Source: JAFAGX01 sp035624215 (GTDB lineage: Bacteria; Acidobacteriota; Terriglobia; Terriglobales; Acidobacteriaceae). Taken from it: 64,000 bases of DNA. A program made the translations under genes and the position numbers. The stretch lies in contig DASPRY010000113.1 in NCBI GenBank assembly GCA_035624215.1, positions 62,001-126,000 of the forward strand. The letters are read 5' to 3'. Shown here in pieces: positions 1 to 8,204 of this stretch. Under the pieces are notes generated by a model, which had not been told where the DNA came from, ran no database searches, and was given only the letters and a program-made list of their open reading frames with translations. Each line of letters opens with the position of its first letter. The stretch's first letter is position 1.

Positions 1-288
1 AGCGATTACCAATTTGCCTTGATGCAGCTCTTTGAGTTCGGCTAGAGCCTCCTGCGCGTCAGCTCGCAGGTTCAGCAGCCGTTCAGCGTATTCCTGGAGC
101 ACGCGGCCGGCATCGGTGAGTAAGCCATCGCGTGAGGAGCGGTCAAAAAGCGGCTCCCCGACTTCTTCTTCGAGCTTGCGAATAGCTTGACTGATAGCCG
201 ATTGGGTGCGATACAGCCTTTGCGCGGCGCGCGAAAACCGGCGCTCCCGCGCGACCGTGAGGAAGACCTCCAACTGCGACAAATCCAT
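1..288 (-). CDS. LysR-family transcriptional regulator, N-terminal part (truncated by window edge)
   Basis: The minus-strand frame opens with ATG at 288 and stays open to base 1, giving 96 residues of the N-terminus. It begins MDLSQLEVFLTVARERRFSR and continues with the winged helix-turn-helix typical of LysR (RAAQRLYRTQSAISQAIRKL), followed by the LTDAGRVL segment and the start of the linker helix. The effector-binding domain lies outside the window. The gene diverges from leuABCD, and LysR proteins often control the divergent neighbour, so regulation of leucine synthesis is a reasonable inference. The intergenic region carries symmetric TTAAGC half-sites that fit LysR-type binding. Confidence 0.9.
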   Translation of the reverse strand, partial: MDLSQLEVFLTVARERRFSRAAQRLYRTQSAISQAIRKLEEEVGEPLFDRSSRDGLLTDAGRVLQEYAERLLNLRADAQEALAELKELHQGKLVIA

Positions 289-297
289 GGCGTCCTC

Positions 298-381
298 TTA
301 AGCAAATCTTATGGCATCATCAGTCCAGCTTAACAGTTAAGCAACACTAATAATATGGTAAAGATTATAAGCTTTGCTTAA
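298..381. promoter_or_regulatory. Divergent promoter/operator region with four TTAAGC half-sites
   Basis: The region between lysR and leuA holds TTAAGC at 298 and 337 and its complement GCTTAA at 328 and 376. The middle pair makes a perfect 15-bp palindrome (328-342, GCTTAAC-A-GTTAAGC). The outer elements, 298-312 and 367-381, are inverted copies of each other with 14 of 15 matches, and each has the T-N11-A form of a LysR box. The AT-rich stretch at 349-371 probably holds the leu promoter. Control by the adjacent LysR protein is inferred. Confidence 0.6.
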
Positions 382-433
382 TCGGCGGACATTCCATAGG
401 ATATCGAGATTCAGCCCGACGAGGACTTGGTCT

Positions 434-1768
434 ATGGAACGGACGCGGATCACGGTTTTTGACACCACGCTGCGCGACGGTGAGCAATCGCCGGGTTGCA
501 GCATGAATGTGCAGGAAAAGCTGCGGCTTGCGCATCAACTCGACCGCCTGGGTGTGGACGTGATTGAAGGCGGGTTTCCGATCGCCTCCGACGGGGATTT
601 TGCGGCTGTCCAGGCCATCGCTGCGGTGGTGCATCGCCCTGTAATCGCGGCCCTGGCGCGGGCGTGCACGCAAGACATCCAGCGCGCCTGGCATGCGGTC
701 GAACATGCGGCGCGGCCGCGGATCCATGTTTTTTTGGCAACCTCGGATATCCATCTGAAATACAAGCTTAAGATTTCCCCGGATCAGTGTTTGCAGCAAG
801 CTGCGGAATCGGTGGAGTTGGCAAGAAGTTTCTGCGAGGATGTGGAATTTTCTCCCGAAGATGCGACCCGCACCGACCCCGACTTTCTCTGCCGAATAGT
901 ACAGGCGGTGATCGAGGCCGGAGCAACTACAGTAAATATTCCGGATACGGTGGGTTACAGCACTCCGGCGGAGTTTTCCGGCTTGATTCGAATGCTGCGC
1001 GAGCGGGTTCCGGCAATTGATAAAGTCGTAATCTCCGCTCATTGTCACAATGATCTGGGACTGGCTGTGGCCAACTCTCTGGCGGCCGTCGAAGCGGGAG
1101 CGCGCCAGGTGGAGTGCACCATCAATGGTATCGGTGAGCGGGCGGGGAACGCTGCACTTGAAGAGATCGTCATGGCGATGCGTGTCCGCCCGGACCGGTT
1201 AGCTTTCGAAACCGGGGTTGTCGCGGAGCAACTTTTCCCAAGCAGCCAGATGCTCACTGAGATTACAGGTGTACCGGTGCAACCCAACAAAGCCATCATT
1301 GGGCGGAATGCATTTGCGCATGAAGCCGGCATTCACCAGGATGGCGTGCTCAAGAATCCGTTAACCTACGAGATCATGACTCCGCGGTCTGTCGGCGTGC
1401 CCGATTCCACGCTGGTGTTGGGCAAACATTCGGGCCGGCATGCGTTGGCGATCCGCTGCGAGCAGTTGGGATATCCCTTCGATCGGCGCGAACTCGACGA
1501 ACTCTACCGGGAGTTCGTGAAGCTGGCCGATCGTATCAAACATGTACGGGACCATCATCTGCTGGAGCTGATCGAAGGGGCCAAAGCACGAGCTGGGAAT
1601 ATTGTTTCGGTCGAGGGCAAAGCGAAAGCGGCAGCGGCCCATGCCGGAACGGGCAACAGGCTCGTAGTGCCAATCTCAGCGCAGCCCAGAACCGATCTTT
1701 ACCCTCCAACCATCCCCCTGGCGACAACCGACCGTGGAGAGCAGGAAGACTACCTCTGGGGTGTATAG
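434..1768 (+). CDS. leuA: 2-isopropylmalate synthase lacking the C-terminal regulatory domain
   Basis: Condenses acetyl-CoA with 2-ketoisovalerate, the first committed step of leucine synthesis. The catalytic TIM barrel is intact: TTLRDGEQ at about residues 11-18 with the catalytic Arg/Asp pair, the metal-binding HCHND near 203-207, GIGERAGNAALEE, and HEAGIHQDG near 296. The start is the ATG at 434, 8 nt after GAGGA; an upstream in-frame start at 374 lies inside the operator region. At 444 residues it is much shorter than usual LeuA (about 510-520). The last 45 residues do not resemble the leucine-binding regulatory domain, so feedback inhibition may be absent. It is the first gene of leuABCD, 13 nt before leuB. 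Confidence 0.92.
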   Translation: MERTRITVFDTTLRDGEQSPGCSMNVQEKLRLAHQLDRLGVDVIEGGFPIASDGDFAAVQAIAAVVHRPVIAALARACTQDIQRAWHAVEHAARPRIHVFLATSDIHLKYKLKISPDQCLQQAAESVELARSFCEDVEFSPEDATRTDPDFLCRIVQAVIEAGATTVNIPDTVGYSTPAEFSGLIRMLRERVPAIDKVVISAHCHNDLGLAVANSLAAVEAGARQVECTINGIGERAGNAALEEIVMAMRVRPDRLAFETGVVAEQLFPSSQMLTEITGVPVQPNKAIIGRNAFAHEAGIHQDGVLKNPLTYEIMTPRSVGVPDSTLVLGKHSGRHALAIRCEQLGYPFDRRELDELYREFVKLADRIKHVRDHHLLELIEGAKARAGNIVSVEGKAKAAAAHAGTGNRLVVPISAQPRTDLYPPTIPLATTDRGEQEDYLWGV

Positions 1769-1781
1769 TTTTCTGGCGTAA

Positions 1782-2906
1782 ATGTTGCTCAAACTCACCA
1801 TCCTGCCGGGAGATGGCATTGGTCCGGAAGTGATCGAGGAAGCCGTCCGGGTGCTGGAAACGGTTGCGCAAGCTTTCGGGCATAAGTTAAACCTCACGAA
1901 AAAGAATATTGGCGGCGCTGCTCTTCGAGGCAGCAATGATCCGCTGCCCCAAGATACCTTGCAAAGCTGCCGGGATTCTGATGCGGTGCTGCTGGGTGCG
2001 GTGGGGAGTCCGGAGTTCGACTCCTACCCCGTTCACTTGCGGCCGGAACGAGGTTTACTTCGCCTGCGAAAGGAACTCGAAGTCTTCGCCAACCTGCGCC
2101 CTGCGGTTTGTTTTCGATCTTTAGAGGACTGTTCGCCCCTGCAGCCTGAGATTGTGCGCGGCACTGATGTTCTGATCGTGCGCGAGCTGTTGGGGGGAAT
2201 TTATTTCGGCGAACCGAGGTCGACTCAGGGCTCGGTCGGCAATCGCACTGCCATTGATACTATGCGATATGCCGAGGCCGAAATTGAGCGAATTGCGCGC
2301 GTTGCGTTTGAGTTGGCATGCGGACGGAGGCATAAGGTGACCTCGGTTGACAAAGCCAATGTTCTGGATTGCTCGCGCTTGTGGCGCGATGTGGTTTCCC
2401 GCATAGGCAAAGAATATCCTGATGTACAGCTTTCGCACATGTACGTGGATTCGGCAGCCATGGCGCTGGTTTCGCATCCGGCGACGTTCGACGTTTTGTT
2501 GACCGAGAATATGTTCGGCGACATATTGTCGGATCAGGCTGGCAGTGTTGTGGGGTCTATCGGAATGCTGCCTTCGGCCAGCATCGGAAGCCAGATCGCG
2601 CTCTATGAGCCGGTACACGGCTCGGCGCCAGATATTGCGGGCCGCGGCATCGCTAATCCGTTGGGTGCGATACTCTCCGTGGCGATGGTGCTGCGACATT
2701 CCTTCCAGCTCAACGCTGAAGCCCTTTGCGTCGAAGCAGCGGTGGAGACAGTCTTGCAGGCTGGAAATCGGACGGCTGACCTGGCGAGACGGGGACAGCA
2801 AACCATCACGACCTCAGAAATGGGGCGCAGGATAGCAAACAATATAGCGGCGTACGGCAAGAATCGTGAGTCGCAGACGTGCAGTGCTGGTGTCCGGCCG
2901 GCCTGA
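1782..2906 (+). CDS. leuB: 3-isopropylmalate dehydrogenase
   Basis: NAD-dependent oxidative decarboxylase making 2-oxoisocaproate, the third step of leucine synthesis. The 374-residue protein has family-typical length. It shows GDGIGPEVI at the N-terminus, LLGAVGSPEFD, the substrate-binding arginines in LRLRKELEVFANLRP, ELLGGIYFGEPR, the metal-binding region TENMFGDILSDQ, and YEPVHGSAPDIAG with the NAD-binding IANPLGAILS. It lies between leuA and leuC in one operon. The last 20 residues are variable and carry no recognised motif. Confidence 0.96.
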   Translation: MLLKLTILPGDGIGPEVIEEAVRVLETVAQAFGHKLNLTKKNIGGAALRGSNDPLPQDTLQSCRDSDAVLLGAVGSPEFDSYPVHLRPERGLLRLRKELEVFANLRPAVCFRSLEDCSPLQPEIVRGTDVLIVRELLGGIYFGEPRSTQGSVGNRTAIDTMRYAEAEIERIARVAFELACGRRHKVTSVDKANVLDCSRLWRDVVSRIGKEYPDVQLSHMYVDSAAMALVSHPATFDVLLTENMFGDILSDQAGSVVGSIGMLPSASIGSQIALYEPVHGSAPDIAGRGIANPLGAILSVAMVLRHSFQLNAEALCVEAAVETVLQAGNRTADLARRGQQTITTSEMGRRIANNIAAYGKNRESQTCSAGVRPA

Positions 2907-2965
2907 TGCCCAACATTCAGTGCGTGGCAGGATGGTCAACTGGAGCAATTTGGATTGGGTAGCTG

Positions 2966-4378
2966 ATGGCAGAATTCCGTACACTGTTTGAAAAGATCTG
3001 GGACGAGCACGTGGTGTGTGTTCCCTCCGGGCAGCCGCCGCTGCTTTACATCGACTTGCATCTGGTGCACGAGGTCACATCGCCGCAGGCTTTTGATGGG
3101 TTGCGAGGAGTGGGAAGGCGGGTCCGCCAGCCAGGACGCACCATCGCAACCGTGGACCACAATGTTCCCACGGAGCCGCGCGGCACACCCGTCACTGATC
3201 CAGTTGCGGCCCGCCAGATTCAGGCTTTGCAGAAAAATTGCCGGGAATTCGGCATCCCACTTTTCGATATTGACTCGCCCGACCAGGGGATAGTGCACGT
3301 AATCGGCCCGGAGCTTGGTCTGACGCAACCAGGAATGACCATCGTTTGCGGCGACAGCCACACCAGCACACACGGGGCATTCGGAGCTTTGGCCTTCGGA
3401 ATAGGCACGTCCGAGGTGGAGCACGTGCTGGCCACGCAGTGCCTGCCACAACGCAAGCCGAAAACCATGCAGATTGAAGTTAAGGGGCGTCTGGCAGAAG
3501 GTGTCGGCGCCAAAGACCTTGCCTTAGGCGTCATCCGTCAGATTGGCACCGATGGCGCTACCGGGCATGTCATCGAATATTCGGGTGAGGCAGTGCGCCT
3601 GCTTTCCATGGAAGGTCGGATGACCTTGTGCAATATGAGCATTGAAGCGGGAGCACGCGCAGCCATGGTCGCGCCAGATCAGACTACGTTCTCGTATCTT
3701 AAGGGCCGGCGTTTTGCGCCCCGAAGTGGTGACTGGCACAAAGCCCTCGATCGTTGGCGCTCACTTAATTCCGATCCGGGTGCGAAGTATGACGCTGTGG
3801 TTCAAATCGATGCTGCGCAGATTGCGCCGTTGGTTACATGGGGAACGAATCCAGGCATGGTGGTTCCGGTTACGGGGCGGGTGCCCGAGATCGGCGAACT
3901 GAACGCTGGCCTGGATCATCAGACCGTGGCACGGATGCTTGAATATATGGGGCTGGAACCAGGAACTCCTATTCAAAAGATTTCGCTGGATCGTGTTTTC
4001 ATTGGCTCCTGCACTAACTCCCGTCTGGAAGACTTGCGTGCGGCGGCACGGGTTGCGAAGGGTTACCGGGTGGCTTCAAAAGTGCGGGCGCTGGTGGTTC
4101 CGGGTTCTCAAGCGGTGAAACGTGCCGCAGAGCAGGAAGGCTTGCATCGCATTTTTCAGGACGCTGGTTTCGAATGGCGCGAGTCGGGCTGCTCAATGTG
4201 CCTCGGTATGAATCCCGATATCTTGCAGCCGGGAGAACGATGCGCCTCGACCAGCAACCGCAATTTTGAAGGCCGGCAGGGGCGCGGCGGGAGAACACAC
4301 CTGGTCAGCCCCATGATGGCTGCCGCGGCGGCGATCGCCGGCCATTTTACCGACATTCGCAATTGGCAGTTTCGCTGA
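2966..4378 (+). CDS. leuC: 3-isopropylmalate dehydratase, large subunit
   Basis: Aconitase-family subunit that works with LeuD to isomerise 2- to 3-isopropylmalate. The three [4Fe-4S] ligand cysteines are C349 (FIGSCTNSR) and C409/C412 (CSMC). The GDSHTSTHGAFG motif and the terminal HLVSPMMAAAAAIAGHF block are also present. At 470 residues it has the length of the LeuC rather than the HacA form. It ends one base before the leuD start, so translational coupling is likely. Confidence 0.97.
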   Translation: MAEFRTLFEKIWDEHVVCVPSGQPPLLYIDLHLVHEVTSPQAFDGLRGVGRRVRQPGRTIATVDHNVPTEPRGTPVTDPVAARQIQALQKNCREFGIPLFDIDSPDQGIVHVIGPELGLTQPGMTIVCGDSHTSTHGAFGALAFGIGTSEVEHVLATQCLPQRKPKTMQIEVKGRLAEGVGAKDLALGVIRQIGTDGATGHVIEYSGEAVRLLSMEGRMTLCNMSIEAGARAAMVAPDQTTFSYLKGRRFAPRSGDWHKALDRWRSLNSDPGAKYDAVVQIDAAQIAPLVTWGTNPGMVVPVTGRVPEIGELNAGLDHQTVARMLEYMGLEPGTPIQKISLDRVFIGSCTNSRLEDLRAAARVAKGYRVASKVRALVVPGSQAVKRAAEQEGLHRIFQDAGFEWRESGCSMCLGMNPDILQPGERCASTSNRNFEGRQGRGGRTHLVSPMMAAAAAIAGHFTDIRNWQFR

Positions 4379-4379
4379 A

Positions 4380-4988
4380 ATGAATATGCAACCTTTTCGC
4401 GCACATAAAGGCCGCGTCGCTCCGCTCCATCGGGCCAACATCGACACAGATCAGATTGTTCCCAAGCAGTTTCTAAAGCGCATCGAGCGTACCGGATTCG
4501 GCGAATTTCTTTTTCATGATTGGCGACGCTCGAAAGACGGGGCACATGATCCCTCTTTCGTTCTGAATCATCCGAAGTATGCCGGGGCCGGCATTTTGGT
4601 AGCAGGAAAGAATTTTGGTTGCGGTTCATCGCGCGAGCATGCAGTCTGGGCGATTGCTGATTTCGGTTTTCGCGCGGTGATTGCGCCTTCCTTCGCCGAC
4701 ATTTTCGCCAATAACTGCGTCAAGAATGGAGTGCTCACGGTTGTGTTGAGCGAAACTGAAGTTGCCGAAATCGCGCACCGGGCTGCAGAAATCCCCAACT
4801 ACGAATTGACGGTTGACCTTGAGCAATGCAAGGTCCACGACCAGCACGGCCTTTCCGCCAACTTCGTACTCGACGAATTCGCGCGCCAATGTCTCCTGCA
4901 GGGGCTCGACGAGATCGGCCTGACCTTGCAGCATGAAGCCGATATTGCTGCCTACGAAACTCGCTTCGCGAAATCGACATCCACGTAA
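4380..4988 (+). CDS. leuD: 3-isopropylmalate dehydratase, small subunit
   Basis: Partner of LeuC, carrying the swivelling domain. The 202-residue protein contains NIDTDQIVPKQFLK near the N-terminus, NFGCGSSREHAVWA (the substrate-binding loop), SFADIFANNCVKNG and a family-typical C-terminus. It starts directly after the leuC stop and is the last gene of leuABCD. Confidence 0.97.
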   Translation: MNMQPFRAHKGRVAPLHRANIDTDQIVPKQFLKRIERTGFGEFLFHDWRRSKDGAHDPSFVLNHPKYAGAGILVAGKNFGCGSSREHAVWAIADFGFRAVIAPSFADIFANNCVKNGVLTVVLSETEVAEIAHRAAEIPNYELTVDLEQCKVHDQHGLSANFVLDEFARQCLLQGLDEIGLTLQHEADIAAYETRFAKSTST

Positions 4989-5009
4989 CCGCCGTCATCG
5001 CTTTGCGGT

Positions 5010-5027
5010 GGCCGCCTGGGGGTGGCC
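5010..5027 (+). terminator. Possible hairpin after leuD
   Basis: GGCCGCC at 5010-5016 can pair with GGTGGCC at 5021-5027 around a TGGG loop, with one G-T pair. It lies 21 bases after the leuD stop. There is no clear T-run, so termination is only a possibility. Confidence 0.25.
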
Positions 5028-5110
5028 GGCGAATATTTTGCCCTCCAATCTTGTAACCTTCAGCTCCGTCGCTCGTAGATATATACAAGAGCACTGCGAG
5101 AGGAGGCTCC

Positions 5111-5659
5111 ATGACGAGCGGACAACCTGAGAATCCGGTGGGAACACCACACGACATTCGCTGGCTAACAACCTTCGCTTCACTGGCGGTCGGCACGGCT
5201 TTCTTTGCGTTATGGTTCTGGCTTTTGCCGCAATGGCTGGGTTTCAGCGTGGAAATGACCGGCCCGAATCGTTGGCGAGGCCTGGCGGTCATACCGTCTG
5301 TCCTCGGTTTCGCAGTGGCACTGCGCTGTGTGTGGGACTTCGGCTGGACAGGACACGGCACGCCGGCCCCAGTAGCTCCTCCGCAGCGATTAGTTGTAGT
5401 CGGGTTCTATCGCTACGTGCGCAATCCGATGTACTTCGGCTTTGCGGTGGGATGGATTGGGCTTTGGATTGTCTTCGGCCATGCCAACCCGGAGATGATC
5501 GCCGCCGTGGCGGCAGTTGCTCTGGGAGTCCATCTTTTCGTGGTCTTCTACGAGGAGCCGACGCTACGCAAGAAGTTCGGCGCAGATTACGAAGAGTATT
5601 GCCAACACGTGAGGCGCTGGTGGCCACGGCTGCGCGGCTGGGATGGGGGTCGGAGCTAA
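5111..5659 (+). CDS. Membrane methyltransferase of the isoprenylcysteine carboxyl methyltransferase (ICMT/PEMT-like) family
   Basis: A 182-residue integral membrane protein with about four hydrophobic segments (near residues 17-38, 55-75, 105-130 and 135-152). The family signature sits in the middle: FYRYVRNPMYFG, followed by an acidic EEPTLRKKFGADYEEYC segment near the C-terminus, as in bacterial proteins annotated as isoprenylcysteine carboxyl methyltransferases or phospholipid methyltransferases. These use S-adenosylmethionine; the acceptor here is unknown. The start is supported by AGGAGG 6 nt upstream. It follows leuD by about 120 bp and may be transcribed separately. Confidence 0.8.
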   Translation: MTSGQPENPVGTPHDIRWLTTFASLAVGTAFFALWFWLLPQWLGFSVEMTGPNRWRGLAVIPSVLGFAVALRCVWDFGWTGHGTPAPVAPPQRLVVVGFYRYVRNPMYFGFAVGWIGLWIVFGHANPEMIAAVAAVALGVHLFVVFYEEPTLRKKFGADYEEYCQHVRRWWPRLRGWDGGRS

Positions 5660-5675
5660 TAAGGCTCGATAATTC

Positions 5676-5711
5676 AGAATGCAGGAACTGTCGTTCTTAA
5701 TTCTGCATTCT
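5676..5711. repeat. Inverted repeat between convergent genes
   Basis: AGAATGCAG (5676-5684) is repeated in inverted orientation as CTGCATTCT (5703-5711), with an 18-nt spacer. It lies between the ends of the convergent methyltransferase and DinB-like genes, so it could act as a two-way terminator. The surrounding sequence contains several related AATTCT/CATTCT words. Confidence 0.4.
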
Positions 5712-5743
5712 TCCTTTTGAACCCTACATTCTCAATTCTTCCT

Positions 5744-6274
5744 TCACCTGACTCCCTTCTCCGGATCCCAGGAGCCTTGCTCCCGGCGGACATACACAAT
5801 CTGTCCGAGGTGATAGGCGGTATGCGCGCCGACGTGAGCAATCAGCGAGGCATTCTTCTTCAACCTGGCCTCATCGGCCGATTGCACTGCTTTTTCCAGA
5901 TCGGTCATTACCTGGTCGAGCTCCTTCACGGTCGCGGCCCATTGTTTGGCGTCAAAGTTGTTGAAGGTTTCTTCGTTGTTGCCGCTGAATTTCCCAGGAT
6001 TCTCGCCCTTGAAGTCCGCGAGCGCCCTTCGGTTCCAGAAAAGGATGTGATAGGTCAGCTGCCCGACCGAGTGGTTTCCTTTGCCATCAGTCCAGTTGGC
6101 CTGATCCGCGCTGACTCCGTCCACCGCCACGCTGATGGGCACAAACCAGTCTTTGTTGTTGTGTACGGTTTGCAGTTGCTCCAACAGGACCCCGCGCAGG
6201 TCGGTTGGCCGCTTGTTCTGGGCATACGCAGCCAATGGCAGAGACAGGACTAGCAACATAAGTGTTTGTTTCAT
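5744..6274 (-). CDS. Secreted DinB-like (four-helix metal-binding) protein
   Basis: A 176-residue protein with a clear signal peptide (MKQTLMLLVLSLPLAAYAQ) followed by a DinB/YfiT-like four-helix domain. Likely metal ligands are the His of QLTYHILFW near residue 78 and the two His of GAHTAYHLGQ near 150-155. Most DinB-superfamily proteins are cytosolic and some transfer thiols or act as hydrolases; the export signal makes this a periplasmic variant, a form that is recurrent in Acidobacteria as far as I recall. It lies upstream of nothing obvious and runs convergent to the methyltransferase gene. The reaction is unknown. Confidence 0.8.
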   Translation of the reverse strand: MKQTLMLLVLSLPLAAYAQNKRPTDLRGVLLEQLQTVHNNKDWFVPISVAVDGVSADQANWTDGKGNHSVGQLTYHILFWNRRALADFKGENPGKFSGNNEETFNNFDAKQWAATVKELDQVMTDLEKAVQSADEARLKKNASLIAHVGAHTAYHLGQIVYVRREQGSWDPEKGVR

Positions 6275-6361
6275 GGGTGCTTGGACGGCAGTTTGACTTT
6301 TGGGTTAGCGATCTGATCGCCGAAATTGAGTCTCATGCCCCCAGATTCAGCGCTTGATAGA

Positions 6362-7030
6362 TCAATCGGTATCGGCCTGGAAGGCGATTCGCCGCGGGTC
6401 TTCGAACAAGCGCGCGGTGGCGGCTCCGAAGATAAATCCTCCGATGTGTGCCAGGTACGCCACGCCGCCCGTCTGTACGTTCGCCACTACACCTGCGTGA
6501 AAGAGTTGTGTGAGAAACCAAAAGCCAATCAACAGAGAGGCTGGGATAAATGTGATTCGCACAAAAATGAAAATAAACAGAACGGCGCGAATCCGATCGC
6601 GAGGATAGGTGACCAGAAAAGCTCCCATAACTGCGGCGATCGCTCCGCTCGCGCCCAGATTGGGGATCGTGGAATGCGGGTCGGCCAGAACCTGAGCCAG
6701 CATAGCCACCAGCCCGCCAACCAGGTAAAAGACGAGATAACGCCAGGGCCCCATCGCATCCTCGATCTCTGGGGCGAAGGCCCACAGAAAAATCATGTTG
6801 CCGATGATATGGGACCAGCTGCCGTGCATGAACATCGCGGTCAGAATCGTGATCCAGTGATGGCCGGAAGTGATTTGTGCAGGGATCGCTGACCACTGGA
6901 GCACGAAGCTCTCGCCGCGTATAAGCTCCAGCACAAAAACGCACACATTTACCAGGATGATGAGGCCGGTGACGACCGGAATGTGCACTGGGCGCCGGGA
7001 CGCATCGCCCAATGGAATGAGGCCTCCCAT
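6362..7030 (-). CDS. Rhomboid-family intramembrane serine protease
   Basis: A 222-residue polytopic membrane protein with about six transmembrane helices. The nucleophile motif GASGA (GxSG) is near residue 136, and the catalytic His is in AHIGGFIFG near 195. HGSWSHIIGNMIFLWAF matches the conserved loop-helix segment with the oxyanion-region His and Asn. Rhomboids cleave transmembrane substrates within the bilayer; no substrate is evident here. A GGGGAG site precedes the ATG at 7030. It lies 87 bp upstream of the DinB-like gene on the same strand. Confidence 0.92.
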   Translation of the reverse strand: MGGLIPLGDASRRPVHIPVVTGLIILVNVCVFVLELIRGESFVLQWSAIPAQITSGHHWITILTAMFMHGSWSHIIGNMIFLWAFAPEIEDAMGPWRYLVFYLVGGLVAMLAQVLADPHSTIPNLGASGAIAAVMGAFLVTYPRDRIRAVLFIFIFVRITFIPASLLIGFWFLTQLFHAGVVANVQTGGVAYLAHIGGFIFGAATARLFEDPRRIAFQADTD

Positions 7031-7131
7031 TGAATCTCCCCTAAGTCTCCGCTAACCTCGATTTTCGTTGGGTATAGCTCTCCCAGCGCTTACTGCTACT
7101 GTCACGTTGGCCTACGCAGAAGCGGAACGAA

Positions 7132-7704
7132 TCAAGCCGCCAACGATGACGATATCGTTTTCGTCGTCTTGCGCACCGCGAGAGACAGCATCACCCGCGC
7201 CACGCCGCTGACGATCATGCTCGCGCCCACCAACGTGCCGATCGCCCAAGCGGAGCTCGATGGCCATTGCGCGTAGATCAATATCCCTAACAGCAGGGTA
7301 ATGATCCCGTCAACCAGCATCCAGCCAGCGCCCTGCAGCGAACGCATCTGGAAGAAAAGCACGATGTCCAGAACGCCCTCGACCAGAAACAGCGAACCCA
7401 GTACCAGGGTCAGCGATACCACCCCCAGCGCCGGATGCATGATCAGGTATCCGCCAAAGCATACATACGCAATCCCGACCAGCAGCTTCCAGATTACGCT
7501 GCCTGCTCCATGGACATGAAAAGCGAGGACCAAGTGGACCACGCCGGCCAAAACGATCAGCCAGGCGATAAACGCATTCACGGCAACGGCAGCGAGATAC
7601 GGTGATCCCACGGCCAGTACGCCGAAGACTATTAGCGCAATGCCCCACACAATAGACCAGGTCGAAGCCTGCTTCACAGCGTCAATCGGACTTGCCTGTG
7701 CCAT
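7132..7704 (-). CDS. HdeD-like (DUF308) membrane protein
   Basis: A protein of about 190 residues made almost entirely of hydrophobic helices in three tandem pairs. This is the DUF308 layout of HdeD, an acid-stress membrane protein in enterobacteria. Typical segments are WSIVWGIALIVFGVLAVGSP, PALGVVSLTLVLGSLFLVEG and IPLLLGILIYAQWPSSSAWA-like helices. I chose the ATG at 7704 because AGGAGG lies 5 nt upstream; a longer frame from 7755 has no such site. The physiological role in this organism is unknown. Confidence 0.82.
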   Translation of the reverse strand: MAQASPIDAVKQASTWSIVWGIALIVFGVLAVGSPYLAAVAVNAFIAWLIVLAGVVHLVLAFHVHGAGSVIWKLLVGIAYVCFGGYLIMHPALGVVSLTLVLGSLFLVEGVLDIVLFFQMRSLQGAGWMLVDGIITLLLGILIYAQWPSSSAWAIGTLVGASMIVSGVARVMLSLAVRKTTKTISSSLAA

Positions 7705-8204
7705 AGAGGCCTCCTTTGCCACGATTGCCTTCGTTGATTTCGAAACCGACAGCAACTAGCTTATGTTTCACCACTTGCACTTTATCCCTGCCCGGAAAAC
7801 TCTATGATTCGCGTTGACGGCGGCAGGGTCTGACCGGGAGACCCTTGATACGTGCGGGCATGAGCACCTCCTTGTCAGACAGGAACTTCGGCCAACTCAA
7901 AAGCGCCGACCATTGTACACCGGCAGACAATCCCCTCAGCCGGGTGCCAAGCCTAGGCCCTAATCTCCATTCTTATTTGTTGTCGAGGGCGAGGGAACCC
8001 AACCGAGGTTATGCCCTGGAGGCACTCGCCGCATCGGGGCTGGGTTCAACCGGGAATCGAAAGTACATCATCACGAAGGCGGAGAAGCCAGCGCGATCCC
8101 TGGACCCTTAGAAGCAAAAGAGTGTCTCTTTCGAGGGTGGGCGGCTGCTGGAAAAACAGCTTTGCCTGGCTTCGGTTCAGATAGAATGATTCGACGAGAC
8201 TGCC
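7705..8204. other. 500-bp intergenic region, no supported gene; possible structured RNA
   Basis: This stretch separates the hdeD-like gene (minus) from the pseudokinase gene (plus). It contains a perfect 6-bp hairpin, GGGTCT (7826-7831) with AGACCC (7839-7844). Further on, GAACCCA near 7995 can pair with TGGGTTC near 8041. An open frame at 7845-8111 has no ribosome site and no recognisable protein. The layout of paired arms around a GC-rich middle is compatible with a non-coding RNA, for example a 6S-like RNA, but no diagnostic motif is visible. Confidence 0.3.

Noticed and set aside
365..1048. A 227-codon minus-strand open frame opposite leuA
   Set aside because: It lies wholly antisense to the well-supported LeuA catalytic region and has low-complexity translation with no recognisable domain.
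7845..8111. An 88-codon plus-strand open frame in the 500-bp gap
   Set aside because: No ribosome site, non-ATG start and no recognisable sequence; listed as gene-free region.
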